DNA of 64,000 nt, from the NCBI GenBank assembly GCA_003194525.1, contig NBIV01000065.1, positions 1 to 64,000 of the forward strand, given 5' to 3'. Source of the DNA: Gracilariopsis chorda (lineage: Eukaryota; Rhodophyta; Florideophyceae; Gracilariales; Gracilariaceae). A model generated the notes under the pieces. That model saw nothing but the letters and a program-made list of their open reading frames with translations, had not been told where the DNA came from and did no database searches. This document shows positions 33,254 to 42,500 of this stretch, piece after piece. The first letter of the stretch is position 1; each line of letters starts with the position of its first letter. The translations under genes were made by a program, and so were the position numbers.

Positions 33254-34267
33254 GCTTTCCGTGAGCATGCATTTCGCAAAACGCAAGCTATAATAATAAT
33301 GGATCTGTTTGCTTTCAAACCCAATATTTGGGCGCCTGCGCAAAGTTGCAAGCCCGCGCACCCACTGCAACTAATCTGGTGCTGCAGTGCCTCGCGCAGG
33401 AACGCTTAGCGACACTTGCGCCGCCACCACCCGCAGTACGACATCTCTATTGCAAGTTATACACACAAAAAAAGAAGTTTATTGGCATCATACATAAAGA
33501 TGGTAGCATATATTAGTCATATCTTTGCCATTCTACATCTGCTGCTGTGGCCACAGAGAGTATAAAATCCCTCACAAGGGCACCCCGACGAATCCGCGCA
33601 ACAAATACCATTCCTTTGAGATTCTCATTTATATAGAACAGGTAGAGCCGCTCAAACCAATATTTATGAGAAGGCTGCAGCTCAACTACTTTCTGGTACC
33701 TCCCCGTTAGAGCCAGGAGTAGGCAAAGAAACTAAGTAACCGCGTAAGATGGGTTGATGGCACTGTCCTGAAGCGTCACAAGGTACTATGCCTGAATGGA
33801 GAGCACTTTTTCGGATAAAAGCCTGGCCTAAGAAGCTTGGTCATCGATGAAAGGACTGCGTTTACAAGATGGTTCCGGAAACGAGTCGTCGGATATCTCT
33901 CGAGCGAGCCAGGTGACATACGGACGTGCATGTTTAGACGTCATGATGTGGTTGGAGCAATAGTGCTGCAATCGTCTTATGAGGGCACAAGGTATAAAAA
34001 AACCAAAAATACCCTTTAAGGTACAATACCTTTCGCCAAACTGGTCCTTCACGGCGAGGAAATGTCTTATAACCATTTGTTTTGATTTGTTACTTATACC
34101 TAGTATGCAAGACTAGAGGGTATTTATATTTACCGATTGCCTATTAAAGCGCGAGTTTGGTGGCCTCCAAGCCAACTCCGCCCAGACCACTTCTTCTCCG
34201 TTTGGCAACCCCTATCTTCTCCAAGAGCAGTCTGGTCCTCCCTGCCATCAACCAAACTTTTCACCAC
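33254..34267. other. Non-coding spacer before nested LTRs
   Basis: No gene seen. A TATA-like gtataaaatc lies at 33560. Open frames under 85 codons show no features. Confidence 0.4.
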
Positions 34268-36011
34268 TGTGATGCAACGCCCCAAAGGGGAGAAACACCG
34301 AAAGACGTTCGGGATCTTTCCTCCGTGGAGTTGAAACCAGTTGAGTAGAGCCCCTCTAGGGGTGGCACGGCGGAGCCGGTTTGTAAGACCGGGGCAACCC
34401 TTTGCGACTAGCGCAAGAGGGTTTAGGAAAAGAATCGCTATCCGCGAGAGCGGGAATGCGTCCACGCCAGAGGTAGGTTTCCACGTAAGTGGAGGTGTGT
34501 GAGCGGATGCGCACACGAGAGCCGCGGTTAGCGGGAGGTGCTACCCTAAAAAGGGAAAAATGGAAGGGCGAAGATGTAGTGCAATACATTCCCGCGTACG
34601 GGCGATGGTGAAACTCATATCTGAGGTGTACTCGGTGCGAGCGATGAAGCGGGATGCATGAATTTTAGCCCCCGTTTACCGGGCTAATTGGCGGTCGGGT
34701 TACCCAGGGTGGTTATGGGAACATTCATATTTTGTGGTACCTGCCTGGCAAGGGTGGTGGACACGTGGCTACAGCCCCGGCCAGGAGGCCCAAAACGGCT
34801 ACTTATTTTAGTATAGTTTAGGGGTTAATTTTACTTAGGCTAGTGCACTACCTACTGTACTGCACTGAGCTAGTACTTGAGCGTCGGCCGCACGGCGGCG
34901 AGCTCACCAAGAAAAGTAACAAGAGTTCGGCTCTGACTCTATTCGCCATGCGAAGTGTCTAACTCCTCGCGGAGGTACACCGCTTGCCCGATAGTTTCAC
35001 CCGACTCGCACCACCGAGGAGACCGTGCTCGTCGTACCCAGTGGGTTGTGACCACTCGTGGTATTCGTTGTTGTCGTGTGACCGCCCGTACAGGCCCTAT
35101 CTCCGCCCCAGTTTTGGGTATTGATATTACCGACGTGTGTCGTGAGACCGTGAGACCATCCCTTCCCCTCATACCCCCTAACCGCCGCGCGGTGCGTGTT
35201 CGTGTGTGTGTATCGGCACCCCCCTCCGGGGTCTGTTCCCGCTTTCCGCACGCCCCCGTCGGGTGGTCCCTTTCCCTCTTTTGTTCCACTGTTCCCAGGC
35301 TACTTCCGGACCAGCCGTGGTTCCGACCCGTTCTAACCCCTAAACCTCCGAGGTACATCCAGGCTCCCGACGGAGTTACACCCGTCATACGGGACACGGA
35401 GGGCTCTACCCAGCTGGGCCTACCTCTCCAAGAGAGCAAGGCTTCGAGCTGCCTTGGGTGCCTTTCCCACACCGGGATTGCACCACAGAAGAGGAGGAAG
35501 AGAGGACGAAGTGAGTCGCGAGAGGGACGGGGGTGAACGGCGATGCCGGTAACAATATCCCTATACAGGGCGAAACTCCAACGCAATTGGAATAATATGA
35601 CTCCCAGTGATGGGTCCCTTTAGATGTCCAAGGGGATTAGATGTCCCGTGGTTCACGGCGTTTCCCTCCAAGGAGGAGTAGAGCACGCGCGCAAGCGGTA
35701 ACAACTAGAGCCAATTCCCCAGTTTGGGGTCCCTTGTTGGGGAAGGTTTACTGGTGCGACAGCAGTGCGCCGTCGCACTAAGTACTAGCTTCCCAGAAAT
35801 GGGTGTGAAAATAATAAATAAAATCAACTAAAATACTCCACATTTCGTGGCAACATCCACTACTGTGGCCAACCGCCAATTGACCCAAAACCGTGTCCCA
35901 CGTGTCCATACCCACCGTTGTGGGGCGTAGTTCATATACACACTACACAACCGATAATATCGGGAAAACAATCAAGTACCGGGAATCCCTCCCTGAGGGC
36001 GTTGCACTTCA
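34268..36011 (-). repeat. Solo LTR of the chromovirus family, interrupted
   Basis: On the plus strand it opens TGTGATGCAAC and closes GTTGCACTTCA. Without its insertion it is about 826 bp and matches the reverse complement of 7949-8773 closely. No PPT or internal sequence adjoins either end. The 5-bp flanks (accac and gcagt) do not match, so the copy is old or recombinant. A second LTR sits inside it at 34575-35487. Confidence 0.85.
34575..35487 (+). repeat. Nested solo LTR (913 bp) inside the LTR at 34268-36011
   Basis: It opens TGTAGTGCAA and closes TTGCACCACA and is flanked by gaaga on both sides (34570-34574 and 35488-35492). Removing it and one gaaga restores the host LTR exactly as in 7949-8773. 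Its end resembles the end of the LTR at 7949-8773, so it lies in plus orientation, opposite to its host. Mini-palindromes are frequent here too. Open frames within (34939-35586) are not genes. Confidence 0.93.
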
Positions 36012-36102
36012 GCAGTCAAGAATCTCGTACCCAATGAAATACGTATATTCTGCAGCACTTATCGTCTTGGCATCAGTGCTGTCGGTCGCCAAATTGGTAA
36101 AA

Positions 36103-36880
36103 TGTTCCAGCACTGCTGGAACACACGTTTAGAGTGCTCCAGCAGTGTCTGAAGCATTCTAAGCTTCGCTGGCCCAGCATTACCACTGTACTTCGGTGAT
36201 GCAGGCGCCAGTTGCTAAATTAATATTGGTTAGTGTGCAGCACCAGAGGCTTCTGGAAGCCAATGGAGTAACCTAGACGCACACATGAGTAATTATAAAG
36301 TAGTAATGCGTTTCTGTGTTGTTTTGAATGCTTTTTGACTCTATAAAAGGGCGACTTGAGTCTCAAACTTTAGTCTGGACTCATGTCAAGAACGAAATCA
36401 AGACTTCTTCACCTCCACAACTTTCTTCTCAACTTTTAGTATCAACCATCAACTCTCAACCGCACTTAAGGATGCGCTTACCCCTTTTTGCATAATTTAG
36501 GTGGTGCATTACCGTCGCTGAGACCAGTTAAAGCGCCGTTGGCGTGAACAAAAGTCGGGTAGTTGTAACAAAGGCGCTTCTGTCATCTGTGAGCCCCACC
36601 AGAGCGTTGATCTGATAATTTTGACGGTCGAAAGACCTGGTGGTTTTCGGACGGAGTTGCTTGACGGGAGCTGTCCGCAGGCGACTTGTTGTGCAACCTC
36701 TTCTGCAAAACGCTAGATTTGGTATAGAGTGAAGGCATATACCGCTGTTAGTAGCTCTTCTCTGGAAGCCCTGTAAGGATTGTACGGACCTGCTTTTGGT
36801 TTGTGCAGAAGTTGGTAGGCTGGATAAATCACTTTACATCCGGAGTGTCTTACCGGAAGCCAGGATTCTGAGTCCTAGTG
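36103..36880 (+). repeat. Third Copia-like LTR/leader fragment
   Basis: A perfect 19-bp palindrome, GTTCCAGCA-c-TGCTGGAAC (36104-36122), starts the block. A TATA box (ctataaaagg) follows at about 36340. The segment 36730-36876 aligns with the 5' leaders of Copia-I and Copia-II, including the GTTAGTA...GTAAGGATT block and two of the paired hairpins. No gag or pol follows, so it is a deleted or non-autonomous relative. Confidence 0.6.
36839..36876 (+). promoter_or_regulatory. Conserved hairpin module in the third leader
   Basis: TCCGG-9nt-CCGGA (36839-36857; loop agtgtctta) and AGGATT-ctg-AGTCCT (36862-36876). They correspond in order and spacing to the first two hairpins of the Copia-I and Copia-II leaders. 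Confidence 0.7.
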
Positions 36881-37638
36881 ACCCTTGAAATAAATTTTGG
36901 GTTTTGCGCCGTTTCAAGAAGTATCAAGAATTTTGTATTTGGATTGAGCCTTGTGCTCTCCTTTTGTATTTGTTGTTATCGTTGCAGGTTGAGTCCTTTT
37001 CGTCCCTGCGTTGGTTGTTCGTTTGATCTTTTGTTCGTGTCGTTTCATTTTGTTGGGGCTTCGAGCTACGAGGAACACGCTTTTTAGGCTAATTTGTCAT
37101 TTATTTTGGCCCCCTCCGTCACTGTCTCGTGATGGCGCCCACAAGTGCGTACCGCATTGGCGCAGTTGCGTGTAGTCCGCAACATAAATGCTGACGGAGT
37201 GTAGCCTTACAGCAAGCGCTGTCGTGCAGGAACAAAACGCCACTTAATCCCATTGCGCTAATTTCTTTTTTGACAAACCACTTCACATCTACGAAGCCGC
37301 GGCGAGGCCTGCAACGTACAACGAATCGGAGCCTTGATGGACACATTTGTTGTCTGTGCAGGCCTTCGTCGAAGCTCCGTGTAGAACTACCGTTGGTACA
37401 GTCGTAGGACAACGGGGGTTGTACCGAAGGTAAAGAGATTATCCGAATCCAGTCGTCACTGGCTGTAATGTTCTTATTGTTGTCTTCTTTAGCTCCCCGA
37501 CGTCGCACGTTGTTCGCACTTCGCGACTTATGATACAAGCGCGGACAAGTGCCATTTACATCATATACATACTGTAGTAACGATCTGAAACGGACCTAGC
37601 TCTGTTGTATAGCCTGTAACAGTCGACCAATTCTTGGG
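36881..37638. other. Intergenic, upstream of the methyltransferase fusion gene
   Basis: About 750 bp. A T-rich stretch to 37100 may be the tail of the retroelement fragment. The minus frame 37119-37538 shows no features. The last part should hold the promoter of the next gene. Confidence 0.4.
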
Positions 37639-39438
37639 ATGGACCCTCTCAAAACTACGATCCCGAAACGAGTTAAAGGGCTCGACTTTAAAGCCGCAGA
37701 GCAGCTAACCCGCCGTTTACTACTGCACGATGCAGCCCTTCCAGTGTACTCGCTTTTGCCTCCCACACCGCCCTCACCTACAGTCACTGCATTCCTACAA
37801 CCAACTGGCTTCTCCGTCTTGCCGTCGGCTGTAGACCCTGCTTCTAAAGGCCACACCGGCCTAACTCCTCGTTACGGTGTTCCACCCGCACGAGCAGATA
37901 ACAAGCGTTCGCAAATACGCTTCCTTATCTCGGTCTTGGCCGTTTTCGTTGACGCTCACCCGAACCCAAATCCAGTCGTTGTCGACTTCTGCGGTGGTTG
38001 CGGTCACGTAGCCCTTGTGATCGCCGCCGTTTTCCCTCAGTGCCGTGTATACATCGTGGATGGAAACAAAGTGGCCTTGTCTATCGCCAAAGAACGGGCG
38101 AAATCGGCAGAGTTACGGAATGTCCAAACGTACCACACCACCGTTCAGAACTTTTCTCTTCGCTTCGATATAGCGCTTGCTCTGCATGGATGCGGTGGTG
38201 CCTCAGATGCTGTCATATCTGCCGCGGTGCGAACTCGCGCTGCGCTTATCGTTGTGCCATGTTGCGTAGGTGCCATCGTCACTTCACGTGGCTCAGTGAC
38301 TGGCGCCGCAATATCTCACAAGGACTCGGTCTTGGATATTTTCGGGAAAGCTAAGATAGACTGGCATGTGCCGAGGAGTGCCTTGTTTAGGAGCTTGTTC
38401 CGTGAAGGCGACTATGACTGTCTTGCAAAGGCTGCAGACTTTGGTGAACATGGTGTTGACGACTGGCGAAAAATCTCAAAAGCTCTACTCGAGTGGGATC
38501 GTTTGCAATGGCTACGTGAGGGACAATACCATGCAAGATTAGCCAAAATGAGACCTTTGTCGTGCACGCCAAAGAATGATGTACTACTTGCCTGGCCGCG
38601 GACCTACTCCTCTTCGTTTCAGCCTGAGTGGCCTCTTGATGGACTCGCCAACGGTTTTGTTCGGGACGTGGTTGAGGGTAGTGTGTTGAATGGCCTTGGT
38701 CTCGCAGAAGTAACAGAAGTGGAACGCATGTTACAGAATCTAGTTTGTGATGCAAATTCTCCGGGTGTCTACCGTTCTTCGGCTGGTGCGGGCAAGAGGC
38801 GACGCAAGGTAGTGCACGCTGTGGCCGAATCAATGGGATTGTGGCACCGAAGCGACGGAAGAGGTACCCAGCGCTCCGTTTTGGTCCGAAGAACGCCGCA
38901 CTGGCCTTTCTTTCTTGATACTTATGTTGGAGTTGGAGGCCCTATCATTGAAGCAATCAGTGCAGCTTTTGTGAGCAAGGTCCCAGAGCATCTTGCAGAT
39001 CGGCGTGTGCTTGTACGAGGGCGTCCGCACCATATAACTATTGTTTCACCGGTTGAGTATGGTTGTTTGGATTCGCAGTATAGGACGGACCGCGCTGCAT
39101 GTCTCGAGTTGGTGAGTCAACAGCTGTTCGGAACGTCGCTTAAAGTGATGGGACTTGGGCGCGTTCAGCGTTCCGCAAAGCCATCGACCCTGGTATCGTG
39201 GGATGGAAATGCAGTAGAAGATACCACAAGCTACTACCCTAACGACGTGAAACATGAGGTGTTCTTTGTGGTTATCGAATGGCCAGAAGCGCAACAGTTA
39301 CGAGGTCAGATGGGTTTACCAGTTAAGGACCTCCATATAACACTTGGTTTCACAGAAAAGGACATACATAACTGCCGCAAAGACCTCAATACTTTGATAT
39401 ATCCAGTTTCGAGCGAATACAAACTTACTGTTCCTTGA
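37639..39438 (+). CDS. SAM methyltransferase / R3H / 2H phosphoesterase fusion
   Basis: 599 residues from an ATG, intronless. Residues about 95-230 form a class I SAM-dependent methyltransferase resembling the METTL25/GSTCD group: motif I V-V-D-F-C-G-G-C-G-H (about 113), an acidic-strand region V-Y-I-V-D-G-N (about 137), and A-L-H-G-C-G-G-A-S-D then V-V-P-C-C-V-G (about 182-210). Residues about 388-418 fit an R3H nucleic-acid-binding domain (R-x3-H...A-x4-L-x-H-x-S-x-G-x-G-x-x-R). The C-terminal ~180 residues have two H-x-T motifs (H-H-I-T-I-V about 464, L-H-I-T-L-G-F about 565), the signature of 2H phosphoesterases, which act on 2',3'-cyclic or related RNA ends. An RNA-modifying or RNA-repair role is inferred; the substrate is unknown. 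It converges on the REJ gene with only 151 bp between stops. Confidence 0.82.
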   Translation: MDPLKTTIPKRVKGLDFKAAEQLTRRLLLHDAALPVYSLLPPTPPSPTVTAFLQPTGFSVLPSAVDPASKGHTGLTPRYGVPPARADNKRSQIRFLISVLAVFVDAHPNPNPVVVDFCGGCGHVALVIAAVFPQCRVYIVDGNKVALSIAKERAKSAELRNVQTYHTTVQNFSLRFDIALALHGCGGASDAVISAAVRTRAALIVVPCCVGAIVTSRGSVTGAAISHKDSVLDIFGKAKIDWHVPRSALFRSLFREGDYDCLAKAADFGEHGVDDWRKISKALLEWDRLQWLREGQYHARLAKMRPLSCTPKNDVLLAWPRTYSSSFQPEWPLDGLANGFVRDVVEGSVLNGLGLAEVTEVERMLQNLVCDANSPGVYRSSAGAGKRRRKVVHAVAESMGLWHRSDGRGTQRSVLVRRTPHWPFFLDTYVGVGGPIIEAISAAFVSKVPEHLADRRVLVRGRPHHITIVSPVEYGCLDSQYRTDRAACLELVSQQLFGTSLKVMGLGRVQRSAKPSTLVSWDGNAVEDTTSYYPNDVKHEVFFVVIEWPEAQQLRGQMGLPVKDLHITLGFTEKDIHNCRKDLNTLIYPVSSEYKLTVP

Positions 39439-39589
39439 CTACACGACAAAAAGAAAAAGACAGAACCTCAACAATCATTTGCTTACTGCTGAAGCGTGTT
39501 GTTGGAGCAAGCCGTATCGCAGTTAGATTCTCCCTGAAAAGGGAGTTCGAAAGTTGAATTGAAGATGTTCTTGCTTGAGTATCCCAGAC

Positions 39590-42500
39590 TCATGTAGAGT
39601 CGTTGGACGGAAGCTTGGCACCCTTCGGTAAGTAGTGTTCAGCTCTATAGTTGCGATCTGTTTCGTCTTCTTGTAGACCGCGACCAAAGTTATCACGTTC
39701 AACGTATTCCCAGTCTTCACCGACTGCAGCAGCAGAAGGTGCCACCACCACCACGTGAGTAGCCGCAAACCACGTGACTAGAACGGTACCGAGTACAAAT
39801 GCCACACCTATGCCTAAGACGATTCCTAGCGTGCCATTCTCCGCCAGATCGCTTCCTCGAATGTCCTCAATGGGCCCTGGTGCTCTTTCCTTCGGAATAC
39901 CTGCGATGAAAAAGCCCTGATTCTTTGTAGATATGGTCACGTCAGTGTCTGTGACTTGGACTATGTCATCATCATCCGTTCTGAATATGAAGCAATTGTC
40001 TCTACCGCAAACGTCTAGAGGGACTGAGCTATCGTTCCAAATGATCCCGGCCCTCGTTTCTTCCGATGATCCACCCAGTGTCTTGTTTATCTCCATCGTA
40101 ACTCGGAAACATTCTGGCGGAATCTCATCTCGCACGATGCCTCTCACTTCGAGAATTGGGCAATGTGTCACACGACTGTCAATATCTAGCAAGAGCCCAG
40201 TAGCCCTCACTGACTCTTCTGGAATTATGACAAAGGACGCAACCATTCGTCTTGATGAAATACTCTGCAAAACACCCGGACACAACTGTTGTTGCACAGC
40301 TGACAAGCTAAGTGGCTTACTGACCTGGTTTTCATCGCAGGAAACCTGCACGTGAAGCTGAACCGGTGGAATCCTTGAGTCGCTCCTATTTCTTGGGACC
40401 TGCCGTGTGACTTCCGATTCTCTTAGGGTCGTGGACTCGATTCCTGAAAACCCACAGGTCTCTTGTTGCGCCCTGATAGATGCAATTAGTTTCGTTGTCT
40501 TCAACAAAAGGACGCCATAAGCTCTACGAAGGATGCCCGTGTCTCGCTGTAATCTTCTCCTCGAGGTTCCCTCTTGACCGATATTGAAAGCCGTAGCAAG
40601 CGAAAGGTTGGCAATAGTCGAGACCTTCTCCACAAGCGAATCACTGACCAATGCTTCAACAGTGCTGTCCTCGGTAATCTCAATTGCACTTTCAGCCTGT
40701 TTCAGTGCAGCGAAAAGGGTGTTTTCGTCTTCAAACAGACTTTGCGGCACAAGCAGAAGGTAAAAAGATAGATCAATGGCTGTAGCGATCTGATTCGGAC
40801 GGTATACTGTCGTTGTGGTAAGGGTCTCACTTATTCGACTCAAATTCGCGACATATGATTGTGTCTGGTCCACTAGTTGCTGCGCCTCCTCTGAAGCATC
40901 GGAATCAGTCACGGAAACGACTATGCCCGCAATGCTGTTAGCAACTGATATCAACGATATTAAACACCCATGGTCTCGCATTGCTTCACATAGCTCGGCT
41001 TCCTCGGTAAGATTAGCAACACGGTCTGACAAGTTCTCCAACACTGTTTGATCCTCTGTCGGAGTTGGTGGAACGATAGACAGTGTAGTGTTCAGTAAAA
41101 CTCTGTCAACTAAAGCACCACTTGTTGTTCGGGCTTCGCATTCAATCTGATAGATCCCTTCCCTATGAAATGTGAAGGATGCAAAAGGAACGGAGCTGCA
41201 TCCCTTTCCCACAGAAAACCTCTCTTCTGGTGAGGACGACAAAAAGAAACAGTATTCGATGTTCTGTGCTTCGAAGGAAAGCTGTCCACTGATTGTGAAC
41301 ATCGTTTCGGACAGTATTCCAACATTCTCAATAGGAGCGGTGCATGATAGCTTCGGAATTTCAGATGTGAGAAATGATATTTCATACTGTTGTACAATAG
41401 AGCTCTCAGTCGAGTACACAGATACTTGTACGGTGTATTCCGTTCCTTCTTCAAGAGAGTTCGCTGCAAAGGCCAATGGAAGACGGGATCGCTGTCCTCG
41501 TACTGAAACGTAACCTGGACCATCTTTTAGCACTCCTCCCTGAAGAAGAAGATACTGTTGGCTGATTCTGGTCATATCAAACGACCATGAAACCGTGGCA
41601 TCGTCACTGTTAGGCTGGATCACAATATCGGTAAGCGTGTTTGCGCTCTTCACATCGATGGCTATTCCTTTGCTGTCCACAACTTCTAATGTTGTGAGTG
41701 CTGGAACAGGCTCTGAAGAGCTCGACGTACGTAGTTCGAAATACGAGTACGTGACAGCCGTTCGGTTGTCCTTTGAGACTGTCAGTCCGAATGAGAAGAA
41801 CGTAGGATTCGGATCATTACTATCATCCAAGCGTGAATCGAAAAGATTACTAGCCAGAATGGTTATGTTCACCGAATTCAAGATTTCTGGAAGAATCCCT
41901 GAGCAGTCTTCAACATCGTTCGTGAAGGATGCATCAAGAGATTTCTGACAGCTGAACCAATCGTACTGTATTTCTGTTGTCGGGTTACTTTCATCGGGCA
42001 GTACGTCTGGATCAAACGAGTTACCTCCATGCAAGTTCAAATCGGTTCCAGAGAGTAAGAGAGTGCCGTTTAGCCCATCGTTGATAATTGCTTGAAGCTC
42101 GGAATGGATAACGACGATGTTAACCGCGTCTCTGCCGCTGATAATTGGATTCGATATCAGGGTTGCAATGAGTTCTAGCCTGGAAACACCCATCACAAGA
42201 TCTTGGCGAGCTATGTTGAACTCGAGGCCTAACTTGGTAGGACCTGTTACGCTCTGCCCTGCAACTGAGCTGTTTCTGAACTGCGTATTCTCGTCAACAA
42301 CATAACTTCGATTTCGGTAAACCCATTCCAAAACCACACCAGTGTAGTTGCTGGTTTCAACCACGAGTGACGCCTGTACTAAGGTGGTGGAATTCAACGA
42401 GCGGGTTAGGACCTCCACTTCGAATACATTGACGAGAATGAACTCAACAACGGGAGTTGCAAGCTCTATTGTCACTTGAGAAGTATCCGATAACCCAACA

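Noticed and set aside
34939-35586. Long frames on both strands
   Set aside because: Lie in the nested LTR; open by chance in GC-rich palindromic sequence.
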